A stretch of 64,000 nucleotides of DNA from Halobacillus_A sp043497005 (GTDB lineage Bacteria > Bacillota > Bacilli > Bacillales > Halobacillaceae): contig NZ_JBIEKE010000001.1 of assembly GCF_043497005.1 (NCBI RefSeq), forward strand, positions 1,178,001 to 1,242,000, read 5' to 3'. Below, one piece after another: positions 42,214-51,090 of this stretch (positions are counted from its first letter, which is position 1; every line of letters begins with the position of its first letter). The position numbers and the translations under genes were made by a program. Under the pieces are notes generated by a model. That model was given only the letters and a program-made list of their open reading frames with translations. It was not told the origin of the DNA and did no database searches.

Positions 42214-43146
42214 ATGGAAAAAAGAAGAAATAAACATAGTCGTAAAAAGAAGAAAAAATGGCTTTGGATTACCCTTTCCATTATTCTTCTCATAGGTGTT
42301 GGGATTTCAGCTTACTTATACAGCATCTATAACAATGTAAAAACTACTGTTGATAATGATATCCATGAAACCGTAACAGGAATTGACCATGAGGCTACTA
42401 AGAAAAAAGTCGATGACCAAGACCCAATTAATGTATTACTGCTGGGTGTTGATGAGAGAGATAATGATAAAGGACGTTCAGATACAATGATAGTAATGAC
42501 GCTTGATCCTACGAATGAACGGATGCAAATGGTGAGTATACCACGTGACACACGAACCGAAATTGTTGGACGAGATATGGAGGACAAGATAAATCACGCT
42601 TATGCATTTGGTGGAAGCGAAATGTCTGTGAACACCGTTGAAAGCTTTCTTGATATTGAGCTTGATTACTACTTGCGAATGAATATGGAAGGACTTGGCC
42701 AGCTCGTTGATGCCGTTGGGGGAATTACTGTTAATAATGAATTTGCATTTGAATATGGAGGAAAAGATTTTCCCGAGGGAGAAATAGAACTGAATGGGGA
42801 AGAAGCTTTAGCTTGGGTGAGAATGAGGTACGATGATCCTCAAGGTGACGCTGGGCGGAACGAGCGTCAGCGTCAAGTTATTCAAGGGGTGATAGACCGC
42901 GGAGCAAACATTAACGCGGTCAACAAAATCGGGGATATCATGGATGTGCTGGGTAATAATGTAGCGACTAATATGAAGTTTGAAGACATGCGTAATTTAG
43001 TTACTAATTATCGTGGTGCCAGAAAAGATGTCTCATCCTATCAAATGAGCGGAGATGGAACGACGATAGATGATATTTATTATCTTCAAGTACCTGAATC
43101 AGAAGTTGAAAAGACCAATGAAATGATCCAAGACTTCAGTTCATAA
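42214..43146 (+). CDS. LytR-CpsA-Psr family phosphotransferase, paralogue 1
   Basis: A 310-residue membrane-anchored LCP protein that attaches wall teichoic acid or another polymer to peptidoglycan from an undecaprenyl-phosphate donor. A lysine/arginine-rich cytoplasmic start is followed by one membrane helix (about residues 16-36). The LCP core has INVLLLGVDERDNDKGRSDT (about 71-90), SIPRDTRTEI (about 110-119), NHAYAFGGS and the GDAGRNERQRQVI catalytic region (about 219-231). AAGGGGTG precedes the start. Two close paralogues lie at 47556 and 54429. Confidence 0.93.
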   Translation: MEKRRNKHSRKKKKKWLWITLSIILLIGVGISAYLYSIYNNVKTTVDNDIHETVTGIDHEATKKKVDDQDPINVLLLGVDERDNDKGRSDTMIVMTLDPTNERMQMVSIPRDTRTEIVGRDMEDKINHAYAFGGSEMSVNTVESFLDIELDYYLRMNMEGLGQLVDAVGGITVNNEFAFEYGGKDFPEGEIELNGEEALAWVRMRYDDPQGDAGRNERQRQVIQGVIDRGANINAVNKIGDIMDVLGNNVATNMKFEDMRNLVTNYRGARKDVSSYQMSGDGTTIDDIYYLQVPESEVEKTNEMIQDFSS

Positions 43147-43288
43147 CTTTTCACATCATGTTGTGAACTTTTAATAAAAGGGTATATTATAGTATTCACA
43201 TTCCCACTATTTCCGGGGAAATAATTGTCGTAGATTGTGCTAAATGCTGCTCGCTTAAATCTCATCACTCACAAAGGAGCGAGTTTTT

Positions 43289-43657
43289 ATGATGAAGGGA
43301 TGGGCAATATTAATACTTGGATCTGTATTTTTAATCGGGTGTACAGCGGATAGTGTTGAGTCAGGACCTACAAACAACAGTAATAAAGAAGCGAACGAAA
43401 ACCATTCAGCTCAAAATGATGGGGAATGGGAGTTTAGTGCTTACTTGGCAAACAAATTGGAAAAAGCTCTTGGCAAAGATCCTCAAAATGCAACAGAAGA
43501 AGAATTATATAAAGTTTTAGATGATGAATCGTTAAGAGAACAATATTTAAATGAACTTTATGATTTGCTTGAGTTAAAAGTAGAGGAGGGTCTTATCAGC
43601 ACAGAAGAAGCTGATGCTCAAAAGGAAACGATGGAGTTTATATTTGAAGAAAAGTAA
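43289..43657 (+). CDS. small acidic lipoprotein of unknown function
   Basis: A 122-residue protein with a short signal peptide and a lipobox (FLIGC; lipidated Cys at about residue 18). A Ser/Asn-rich linker follows. The C-terminal half is mainly helical and strongly acidic, with EEELYKVL and SLREQYLNEL segments. I do not recognise the family. The ribosome binding site AAAGGAG is 9 bases from ATG 43289, and a terminator follows. It may act at the cell surface near the LCP enzymes, but that is conjecture. Confidence 0.7.
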   Translation: MMKGWAILILGSVFLIGCTADSVESGPTNNSNKEANENHSAQNDGEWEFSAYLANKLEKALGKDPQNATEEELYKVLDDESLREQYLNELYDLLELKVEEGLISTEEADAQKETMEFIFEEK

Positions 43658-43696
43658 GAGCCATGACTTTAATTTAAAGTCATGGCTCTTCTTTTA
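43657..43696. terminator. bidirectional terminator
   Basis: AGAGCCATGACTTT and AAAGTCATGGCTCT form a perfect stem around TAATTT, flanked by A/T. It separates convergent genes. Confidence 0.85.
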
Positions 43697-43698
43697 TA

Positions 43699-44886
43699 TT
43701 ATTCAAATAATGACGGGATACCTTCAATAAGTGTAAATACGCCCATGTAAGCCATAGCTACGACAACAAGTGCTCCGAACACGGTCATCCAAATCGGGTG
43801 TTTATAAGTCCCTACAATCTTAGATTTATGAGCAGCCACAAGCATCACACCTAATGCTAAAGGTAAAATTAAACCATTCACCGAACCAACTAAGACGAGA
43901 ATACTTACAGGTTCTCCTACAAAAGCGAAAACTAATGTAGAAACCGTTATAAAACCGATTGTTAAGTATCGATGGTTATTCTCTAATACTGGACTGAAAG
44001 AGCGAATGAATGATACAGAAGTGTAGGCAGCACCCACGACGGATGTAATGGCAGCAGCCCAAAAGACAATACCAAAGATTTTGTAACCTATATTTCCGGC
44101 GGCAAGCTGAAATACAGAAGCAGGGGGATTGCTAGGATCTAAAGAAAACCCTTGAGATAAGACCCCTAAAACGGCAAGGAATAGGAAAATCCTCATTATT
44201 GATGCGACACCAATAGCGTAGACGGAACTTTTCGTAACTTCTGGCAATGCTGCTTTCCCTTTTAAACCAGCCTCTATCAACCGGTGCCCCCCGGCAAAAG
44301 TAATATACCCTCCTACTGTACCTCCAACTAAAGTAACAATAGCTAAAAAGTCTATCGTGTCAGGGGCAAAACTTTTAACGGCAGCCTCCCCCACGGGCGG
44401 CTGGGCTGTAAACATTACGTAAATCGTCAGCGCAATCATTACAAAACCTAACATTTGAGTAAATCTGTCCATTAAGCGTCCGGCTTCTTTTACTAAGAAT
44501 ATACCGATGGCTAATACTCCGCTAAGTACGGCGCCAAGCTGGGGAGAGATACCAAACAATACATTGGTACCTAGTCCAGCACCGGCTATGTTCCCAATGT
44601 TAAATGCTAATCCACCCGCTACGACGAGTGCGGCGAGTACATATCCTAAACCCGGAAGCACGTCATTGGCAATATCTTGTGCACGTTTTTCACTCACCGC
44701 GATGATTCGCCATATGTTCATCTGTGCCCCAATGTCTATAATGATGGATACTAAAATTACAAAACCAAAACTAGCAAGAAGCTGTTCAGTGAAAACGGTT
44801 GTTTGGGTTAAAAATCCTGGTCCAATCGCCGAGGTTGCCATTAAGAAAGCAGCGCCGACTAATATACTACGGTTTGTGGTTTTCAT
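43699..44886 (-). CDS. NRAMP-family permease (YcsG-like)
   Basis: A 395-residue membrane protein with about 11 helices of the NRAMP/divalent-metal-ion fold. The N-terminus has SAIGPGFLTQTTVF, where classic NRAMPs carry DPGN, so the metal-binding Asp is not present at this position. This matches YcsG-type members found next to 5-oxoprolinase genes. Transport of an organic substrate such as 5-oxoproline, rather than a metal, is inferred from that replacement and from the operon. It follows pxpA by 22 bases. Confidence 0.82.
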   Translation of the reverse strand: MKTTNRSILVGAAFLMATSAIGPGFLTQTTVFTEQLLASFGFVILVSIIIDIGAQMNIWRIIAVSEKRAQDIANDVLPGLGYVLAALVVAGGLAFNIGNIAGAGLGTNVLFGISPQLGAVLSGVLAIGIFLVKEAGRLMDRFTQMLGFVMIALTIYVMFTAQPPVGEAAVKSFAPDTIDFLAIVTLVGGTVGGYITFAGGHRLIEAGLKGKAALPEVTKSSVYAIGVASIMRIFLFLAVLGVLSQGFSLDPSNPPASVFQLAAGNIGYKIFGIVFWAAAITSVVGAAYTSVSFIRSFSPVLENNHRYLTIGFITVSTLVFAFVGEPVSILVLVGSVNGLILPLALGVMLVAAHKSKIVGTYKHPIWMTVFGALVVVAMAYMGVFTLIEGIPSLFE

Positions 44887-44908
44887 AAAGAAGCTCCTAT
44901 CTTAGGTG

Positions 44909-45679
44909 TTATAGTAAATTGGAAATCTTGTTAATTTTAATTGCTGATTCTTTTAGAGTAGAAGAAATGTTTTGTGCGAAGTCCAGCGCATGAGACCCGT
45001 CGCCATGAATACAAATAGTATCTGCTTGAATGGAAATGTCCCCCCCGTCTACAGATTTTACTTTGCTTTCTTTCACCATTCGGACAACCTGTTGAATAGC
45101 TTCATCAGCATTGGTAATAAGAGCATTAGATTCTGATCTGGAAGTTAGGGAGCCATCGTTTTGATAGGTGCGGTCTGAAAAAACTTCATTGGCTGTCTTC
45201 AAGCCGGTTTTTTCACCGGCTTTTACAAGTTCACTCCCAGATAAACCAAATAAAATAAGCTCTGGGTTTACATCATAAACGGCTTCTGCTATAGCTTCCG
45301 AAAGGGCAGCGTCTTTAGCAGCCATATTAAAAAGAGCTCCATGAGGTTTAACGTGCTGTAATTGAGTACCTTCAGCTTTAACAAATGCATGTAGTGCTCC
45401 AATTTGGTAAACCACTAGCTCATAAGCTTCTCTAGGAGAGATGTTTATATTTCTTCGTCCAAAGCCTGCTAAGTCTTGTAAGCCGGGATGAACGCCTATT
45501 CCTACATTTTTTTCAAGAGCCATCTTCACAGTTTTTCTCATAGTTGTTGGATCACCAGCATGAAAACCGCAAGCTATATTTGCGGAGGTCACGAAGTCTA
45601 GAATTTCTTCATCACGTCCCATAACATATGTGCCGAAACTTTCTCCCATATCACAATTAATATCTACTGCATAGCTCAT
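44909..45679 (-). CDS. pxpA: 5-oxoprolinase subunit A (LamB/YcsF family)
   Basis: A 256-residue subunit of the ATP-dependent 5-oxoprolinase that opens 5-oxo-L-proline to glutamate. Family runs are VDINCDMGESFG at the N-terminus, SANIACGFHAGDP (about 33-45), VGVHPGLQDLAGFGRR-type sequence at about 54-70 and KPHGALFN. Its ATG overlaps the pxpC stop by four bases (ATGA). Second last in the operon pxpB-pxpC-pxpA-permease. Confidence 0.94.
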   Translation of the reverse strand: MSYAVDINCDMGESFGTYVMGRDEEILDFVTSANIACGFHAGDPTTMRKTVKMALEKNVGIGVHPGLQDLAGFGRRNINISPREAYELVVYQIGALHAFVKAEGTQLQHVKPHGALFNMAAKDAALSEAIAEAVYDVNPELILFGLSGSELVKAGEKTGLKTANEVFSDRTYQNDGSLTSRSESNALITNADEAIQQVVRMVKESKVKSVDGGDISIQADTICIHGDGSHALDFAQNISSTLKESAIKINKISNLL

Positions 45680-46671
45680 TTTAATTCCTCCTTCTGCTTA
45701 AGTAAGATCGAACGTTTTAGTAATTGAATGGAATGTTCCTGCTCAAGCAGCGCTTTTTGAGCTTCTTCTAAAGTCATTTCTTTAAAAGTGAGATGTTCGC
45801 CAGGTTTCATTTGACAAAGCACGGGAAGATCAATACTCGCGACTTGGCCTATTTTTGGATAGCCGCCTGTCGTTTGTCGATCAGCTAACAATATAATAGG
45901 GTTTCCGTCGTTTGGAACTTGAATCGACCCAAAAGAAACGGCTTCCGAAATAAGTTCACGAGGTTCTTTTAGTGATAGAGTTTCACCTTCCATACGAAAG
46001 CCCATCCGATCTGATTGAGAAGATACTTTAAATGGTGATGAAAATAAAGATTGCTGACTGTCTTCTTCAAACCACTCATATTGCGGCCCTTTAATTAATG
46101 AGATTAGAGGTCGTGACGAGTATTTGGGAAGAAGATCAGAAGCTATGGACCAATCCATTTCTACGTAACTTCGTGTATCATCCTGAATCTTGCGTGGATA
46201 CGGTCGTGCCTTCCTGAAGTGAATCACATCATCAGTTTCCAGCGGCCTCCCTTCATACCCACCAATATTGGCTCGCATATAAGTTGCGCGACTCTCCATA
46301 ACGGGGGGGATATCCATCCCGCCGCCAATAGCAATGTAGGAACGACAGCCTGTTAACGGTTTGCCAAAGGAAAGGGTAGTTCCCTTAGTTACATAAATAG
46401 GCTTCCACATTGAGATTTTCTCTCCATCAATAGAGGGGGATAAATTTCCTCCGCAAATAGAAATGAGGGCTTCTTCCTCAAATTTAATCACCGGACCGAG
46501 AAGAGTAACTTCTAAGGTGGCTTCGTTTTCTTCATTTCCTACGAGTAAATTAGCGATTCGGTGAGCAAAAGTATCCATGCTTCCACTCGCTATAACCCCA
46601 TATTTTTGATAGCCTGTGCGGCCCAGGTCCTGGACGGAGGTCAACAATCCATCTTTAACGATCTTCATCAT
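45676..46671 (-). CDS. pxpC: 5-oxoprolinase subunit C (KipA-like, biotin-carboxylase-like fold)
   Basis: A 331-residue subunit of the PxpABC complex, homologous to KipA and to urea amidolyase parts. It has VQDLGRTGYQKYGVIASGSMD at about 14-34 (in part), ALISICGGNLSP, and TTGGYPKIGQVASID towards the C-terminus. Start ATG 46671 overlaps the pxpB stop; a second ATG 3 bases later is equivalent. It partners with PxpB to activate 5-oxoproline. Confidence 0.93.
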   Translation of the reverse strand: MMKIVKDGLLTSVQDLGRTGYQKYGVIASGSMDTFAHRIANLLVGNEENEATLEVTLLGPVIKFEEEALISICGGNLSPSIDGEKISMWKPIYVTKGTTLSFGKPLTGCRSYIAIGGGMDIPPVMESRATYMRANIGGYEGRPLETDDVIHFRKARPYPRKIQDDTRSYVEMDWSIASDLLPKYSSRPLISLIKGPQYEWFEEDSQQSLFSSPFKVSSQSDRMGFRMEGETLSLKEPRELISEAVSFGSIQVPNDGNPIILLADRQTTGGYPKIGQVASIDLPVLCQMKPGEHLTFKEMTLEEAQKALLEQEHSIQLLKRSILLKQKEELK

Positions 46672-47372
46672 GACGATGACTCCTCCCAGCTTTGATATTC
46701 GTTTTTACTTATTTCTTTAAATATAATTTTATCACCTGCACGCAGCAAACTTGGTATCTCTTGGTCCGGTGTGAATAAGCGCTTTGGAGTTCGTCCAATT
46801 AATTGCCAGCCACCCGGTGTTTTTATAGGATATACACCTGTTTGTTTACCGGCAATCCCAACCGTCCGTTCAGGAATTTCTAAACGCGGTGAGTTTCTTC
46901 TGGGAGCCGCAATTTTATCAGACATTCCCCCAATAAAAGGAAATCCTGGAGCAAAACCTATCATGTAAACGGAGTAATCGCCTGATTTGTGAATATCAAT
47001 GACCTCTCTTGTCGTAAGGTTATTGTGTTCAGCTACGAACTCCAGGTCTGGACCAAACTCCCCCCCGTAACAAACAGGAATTTCAATCGTTCTAGGTGTA
47101 ACTGTATCTCCTGTTTCTACAAAGGTTAATAATTCCTCGAGGTTCTTTTTCACTTGTTCATACGGGAGAATTCCATCTGTTTTTAATGCCGCTGGATTAT
47201 AGAAAATGGTAACTGTAGTAAATGCAGGGATGTATTCAACCATCCAAGAAGGCTGGTGTTTTTCCAGTAGTTGGAAAATGAGACTCACTTTTGCTTGTGC
47301 TTCTTCGTTAATTTCCTGACTTACAGTAATGACAACCGCTTGATCCCCTAAATGGGTTAGTGTGTAGTCCAA
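46668..47372 (-). CDS. pxpB: 5-oxoprolinase subunit B (KipI-like)
   Basis: A 234-residue PxpB/KipI-type protein. Features are LGDQAVVITV at the N-terminus, VCYGGEFGPDLEFVA (about 103-117), MIGFAPGFPFIGGM (about 136-149) and TPGGWQLIGRTP (about 190-201). It is the first gene of the pxp operon, divergent from the second LCP gene. In B. subtilis KipI also inhibits the sporulation kinase KinA; whether that applies here cannot be judged. Confidence 0.93.
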   Translation of the reverse strand: MDYTLTHLGDQAVVITVSQEINEEAQAKVSLIFQLLEKHQPSWMVEYIPAFTTVTIFYNPAALKTDGILPYEQVKKNLEELLTFVETGDTVTPRTIEIPVCYGGEFGPDLEFVAEHNNLTTREVIDIHKSGDYSVYMIGFAPGFPFIGGMSDKIAAPRRNSPRLEIPERTVGIAGKQTGVYPIKTPGGWQLIGRTPKRLFTPDQEIPSLLRAGDKIIFKEISKNEYQSWEESSS

Positions 47373-47555
47373 TATTTCACCTCATGTCTTTGTAAAAATT
47401 CAGAATTATATTTCCTAAAGTATAGATTATTCTATCAAATGTGACAAATTCAATTTTTAAACTTTGAAAAAGTGAAAGTTCTATGTTACAAATAAACGAT
47501 GAATTTTTTAAAAGTAAACTTTTAAAGAGGAAGTGTCGGAAAAGGAGATGTTCTT

Positions 47556-48491
47556 ATGGCTACACGGAGTATGAAACATCGTAGAAAAAAGAAAAAACCA
47601 TGGCTGTTTTCCACGGTAGCAGTAGTTTTATTATTAGCTGGTGGTGGAGCTGCTTATTTATATTCCATGTATAATAATGTAAAAACAACGGTGGATGACG
47701 ATGTCCATGAAGAAGTTAGTGGTATTGATGATGAAGCTGCTAAAGAAAAAGTAGAAGATGAAGAGCCAATAAACGTTTTACTGCTCGGTGTTGATGAGCG
47801 AGATAATGATACAGGTCGAGCCGATACAATGATCGTTTTGTCACTTGACCCTGCTAATAATCGTATGCAAATGGTCAGTATCCCAAGAGACACACGTACT
47901 GAAATATCCGGCGAAGGAACAACAGATAAAATTAATCATTCGTATGCTTATGGCGGAAGTGAAATGTCAGTTAATACGGTGGAAGAATTTTTAGAAATTG
48001 ATTTGGATTATTATGTGCGAATGAATATGGATGGTTTAGCTCAAATGGTTGATGCTGTTGGAGGAATTGAAGTATCGAACGACCAGGCTTTCTCTCAAGG
48101 CGGTTACGACTTTGAAGAAGGCAATATTGAGTTAAACGGTGATGAAGCTTTGGCATATGTAAGAATGAGAAAGGGCGACCCTGAAGGGGATGCAGGTCGA
48201 AATGACCGCCAGCGGGAAGTTATTCAGGGGACAATCGATCAAGGGGCTAGTGCTAATATAGCCAACAACATTGATGACATGATGGATGTGCTCGGTAACA
48301 ATGCTGCCACTAATATGAAATTCAAAGATATGAGGAACCTTGCAACCAATTATCGAAGTGCCCGTCATGATATTGAATCGTATCAGATGCAAGGAAAAGA
48401 CACGTATATTAATGATATTTATTACTTAAATGTTCCTGAGTCGGAGATTGAGAAAACCAGAGATAAAATTAATGAATATACACCAAGTTAG
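47556..48491 (+). CDS. LytR-CpsA-Psr family phosphotransferase, paralogue 2
   Basis: A 311-residue LCP protein very similar to the one at 42214. It has a basic cytoplasmic start (RRKKKKPW), one helix (about 15-35), INVLLLGVDERDNDTGRADT, MVSIPRDTRTEI, NHSYAYGGSEMSVNTVEEFL and GDAGRNDRQREVI. All catalytic Arg/Asp positions visible in paralogue 1 are kept. It is divergent from pxpB and followed by a strong terminator, so it is monocistronic. AAAGGAGATG precedes the start. Confidence 0.93.
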   Translation: MATRSMKHRRKKKKPWLFSTVAVVLLLAGGGAAYLYSMYNNVKTTVDDDVHEEVSGIDDEAAKEKVEDEEPINVLLLGVDERDNDTGRADTMIVLSLDPANNRMQMVSIPRDTRTEISGEGTTDKINHSYAYGGSEMSVNTVEEFLEIDLDYYVRMNMDGLAQMVDAVGGIEVSNDQAFSQGGYDFEEGNIELNGDEALAYVRMRKGDPEGDAGRNDRQREVIQGTIDQGASANIANNIDDMMDVLGNNAATNMKFKDMRNLATNYRSARHDIESYQMQGKDTYINDIYYLNVPESEIEKTRDKINEYTPS

Positions 48492-48493
48492 TC

Positions 48494-48523
48494 AAAAGCT
48501 GTCTCAAAGGAGACAGCTTTTTT
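48494..48523 (+). terminator. rho-independent terminator
   Basis: AAAAGCTGTCT and AGACAGCTTTT arms followed by T residues, directly after LCP paralogue 2. Confidence 0.88.
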
Positions 48524-48599
48524 CTAAGATGGAACCCCTCCTATAGAAGCTATTTCTATGTTATATTATGAGGAACAATGTGTAAGGGAGAGGAGAATA

Positions 48600-49463
48600 T
48601 TGAAACCAACTATAGGATTTATTGGCACAGGTGTCATGGGGAAAAGGATGGCAAACCGCTTACTGGAAGCTGGGTACGACGTCCACACGTATACACGTAC
48701 AGCTTCGAAAGCAGAGGAGCTTTTACAGAACGGAGCTATATGGCAAGAAAGCGTCAAGGAGCTTGCAAAACAAACAGACATTATTATTACGATGGTAGGT
48801 TATCCAAGTGATGTGGAGGAGGTCTATTTCGGAACGGAAGGTTTGCTGGAGAACGCTGTAAATGGATCGGTACTTATTGATATGACGACCTCATCGCCAG
48901 ATTTGGCTATAAAAATTGCTGAGAAAGCGAATGAAAAAGAACTCCATGCCATAGATGCTCCAGTTTCGGGCGGGGACATAGGCGCTAAGAACGGACAATT
49001 ATCGATAATGATAGGTGGAGAAAAACAAACAGTGGATCAAGTTCTGCCCATTTTTAAAGAGCTCGGTCAAAATTACATAAGGCAGGGGCTGGCTGGTGCT
49101 GGACAATTCACTAAGATGTGCAATCAAGTTGCTATTGCTTCAACGATGATAGGGGTTACCGAAGCGCTTGTTTACGCAGAAAGAGCCGGCCTTGATCCTA
49201 ATATAGTTTTAGAGAGTATTAGCGGAGGTGCAGCTGGAAGCTGGTCTCTAAGTAACTTAACACCGAGAGTAATCAAACGGGATTTTTCACCAGGATTCTT
49301 TATCAAACACTTTATTAAAGATATGAAGATCGCCATAGAGTCAGCAGAAAAAATGGGTATTGATTTGCCAGGATTGAAATTAGCGAAAGAACTGTATGAG
49401 GAATTGGCAAGGAACGGTGAAGAAAACAGCGGTACACAAGCCCTTTACAATTACTATGCATAA
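48600..49463 (+). CDS. NAD(P)-dependent beta-hydroxyacid dehydrogenase (3-hydroxyisobutyrate dehydrogenase family)
   Basis: About 287 residues. N-terminal Rossmann motif GFIGTGVMGKRMANRLL, substrate-binding DAPVSGGDIGAKNG at about 120-133, and the catalytic Lys in GAGQFTKMCNQV at about 177-188. These are typical of hydroxyisobutyrate/tartronate semialdehyde/glyoxylate reductases. I chose TTG 48600, with GAGAGGAG about 4 bases upstream; the ATG at 48558 adds 14 residues unlike the family. The exact hydroxyacid is unknown. It stands alone with its own terminator. Confidence 0.85.
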   Translation: MKPTIGFIGTGVMGKRMANRLLEAGYDVHTYTRTASKAEELLQNGAIWQESVKELAKQTDIIITMVGYPSDVEEVYFGTEGLLENAVNGSVLIDMTTSSPDLAIKIAEKANEKELHAIDAPVSGGDIGAKNGQLSIMIGGEKQTVDQVLPIFKELGQNYIRQGLAGAGQFTKMCNQVAIASTMIGVTEALVYAERAGLDPNIVLESISGGAAGSWSLSNLTPRVIKRDFSPGFFIKHFIKDMKIAIESAEKMGIDLPGLKLAKELYEELARNGEENSGTQALYNYYA

Positions 49464-49507
49464 AAAAGCAGTCTCAAAGCTCGTGCTTTGAGACTGCTTT
49501 TAATTTT
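49464..49507. terminator. bidirectional terminator
   Basis: AAAAGCAGTCTCAAAGC and GCTTTGAGACTGCTTTT form a perfect stem around TCGT, between convergent genes. Confidence 0.88.
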
Positions 49508-49913
49508 ATTCAGCTGAATCATTTGAGAGCCAGGCTTTATAATCATCTATATCTGAACGGACTTGCTTAATCACTAAGTTCAAAATATAAACATCATCAA
49601 TTAAACCAGCGACTGGTATGAAGTCAGGTATAGCATCCAGCGGCATTAATAAATAAAGAATTCCACCGAGAATAGCAATAATAGAGCCTCTTGGTGCTCT
49701 TCTATAATCTCCTCGCACCCAATCCCTCACCATACTAAACATTAGTTGAAGCTCATGCCATACTTCGGAAAGAGGCCCTTCATTTTTAAAAGATTTGTCT
49801 TTTGCCTGCTGAATTACATCTTTTGTTTTTTCTGGATTATTGATTAATTTTTGAGCTCTATCTTTTAAATTTTCGAATATACGACGTGCCTTTCCTTTTT
49901 CTGAATTTTCCAT
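49506..49913 (-). CDS. DUF1232 (YkvA-like) membrane protein
   Basis: A 135-residue protein. The C-terminal half has the DUF1232 signature YLLMPLDAIPDFIPVAGLIDDVYIL (about 87-111, in part) in one hydrophobic segment with Asp and Pro. The N-terminal half is basic and soluble. Role not established; such proteins are widespread in Firmicutes. It is divergent from the SEC-C gene, with about 94 bases between. Confidence 0.82.
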   Translation of the reverse strand: MENSEKGKARRIFENLKDRAQKLINNPEKTKDVIQQAKDKSFKNEGPLSEVWHELQLMFSMVRDWVRGDYRRAPRGSIIAILGGILYLLMPLDAIPDFIPVAGLIDDVYILNLVIKQVRSDIDDYKAWLSNDSAE

Positions 49914-50007
49914 ATTTAAGTCTCCCTTTAAAAACAGTGTTTTTTCTCTTTACCTTAAAATCGTTTATACTAAACAATAAGAGTAAAAAGGAGAGGAGCG
50001 TACGTTT

Positions 50008-51042
50008 ATGACAAAGGTGGGGAGAAATGACCCGTGCCCATGTGGAAGTGGAAAGAAATTCAAGAAGTGTCACGGTCAGTCGAATGTGATAGAATTCCCT
50101 GCGAAAGTTATTGAGGAGGAGCTTGATCAACATTTCTTAAGATTTCAAGATTTTATGTTTGATCAATACCCTCATCTCTTTCCTCGTGAGAAGCCAACGA
50201 CTGATGAGGAAGAGGTAGAGCAATTTATAACATTACTGTATAAGGGGCTGTTCGACTCACAAAGTGGGGAGGGAACTGTTTTTCAACAATACTTGCTAGA
50301 AAATGAACCTTCTGTTCAAAGACCGTCCGTTATAGAATCTTTAAGAACGTGGCAAGAATCTAAAGCCAGCATTTTTAAAATGTTAAATTACGACGGAGAG
50401 TCGATTATTGAAGTGGAGGATTTACTGTTCGGAGGAACTTATAAAGTAGATCGGGACCGTATTCCTTTAAAGGTTAAAGATTTCCCCATAGCCCCCTATT
50501 ACACAGGGATTCTATTGAACTATGGCCCTATTTTTAAATTTGCTCCGATGGCCGTTCCAGTGGAAGAAAGGGCCTATCAAGCAATACGTATGAGACTGGA
50601 GCAAGATTTTGAAGAACAGGCTGAGGAGGAGACCTTACAAGAATATTTCCACGCCTCTTTTTTATATCAGTTGCCACAGTGGATTTATTTTGATGAAGAT
50701 GATGAAAAAGAATTAGAAACGATTTGGAAAGGGAAACCCGCTGAACGAGAGGTACTAGATTTAATTGAACAATATTTGGAACAGGAATTCAAAGAAGAAG
50801 GAAACTATCAATTGTTAAAAGACATGTGGATTATGTTTTGCAATGATAAATCACCTGTTATCCGCAAGTCAGAAGTGTTTGCTGCAAGTCTAGAATACTG
50901 TTATAAATCCAGTTCTTATTTTTGGAGAGAAACCGAGACTTCAAAGAGAGCCATAGCAGAAAAGTATAACGTCAGTCCAAATAGTCTTTCAAAGCGTTAT
51001 GATGAGTTAAAGGACTATTTTAAGGGGAAATTTTTATCCTAA
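50008..51042 (+). CDS. SEC-C motif protein with C-terminal helix-turn-helix-like segment
   Basis: A 344-residue protein with an N-terminal SEC-C zinc motif (GRNDPCPCGSGKKFKKCH, residues 5-22), the same element that ends SecA. The long middle part is acidic and largely helical, and I do not recognise it. Near the C-terminus TSKRAIAEKYNVSPNSLSKR (about 311-330) has the pattern of a helix-turn-helix, so nucleic-acid binding is possible. No membrane segment. AAAGGAGAGG lies about 12 bases from ATG 50008. It is monocistronic with a terminator after it. Function unknown. Confidence 0.78.
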   Translation: MTKVGRNDPCPCGSGKKFKKCHGQSNVIEFPAKVIEEELDQHFLRFQDFMFDQYPHLFPREKPTTDEEEVEQFITLLYKGLFDSQSGEGTVFQQYLLENEPSVQRPSVIESLRTWQESKASIFKMLNYDGESIIEVEDLLFGGTYKVDRDRIPLKVKDFPIAPYYTGILLNYGPIFKFAPMAVPVEERAYQAIRMRLEQDFEEQAEEETLQEYFHASFLYQLPQWIYFDEDDEKELETIWKGKPAEREVLDLIEQYLEQEFKEEGNYQLLKDMWIMFCNDKSPVIRKSEVFAASLEYCYKSSSYFWRETETSKRAIAEKYNVSPNSLSKRYDELKDYFKGKFLS

Positions 51043-51056
51043 ATAAATCTATTAAA

Positions 51057-51088
51057 AAAAGAGCCAGCGTCAAATGCCGGCTCTTTTT
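51057..51088. terminator. bidirectional terminator
   Basis: AAAAGAGCC(AG) and GGCTCTTTTT arms around a 13-base loop, between the convergent SEC-C and dehydrogenase genes. Confidence 0.82.
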
Positions 51089-51090
51089 AT

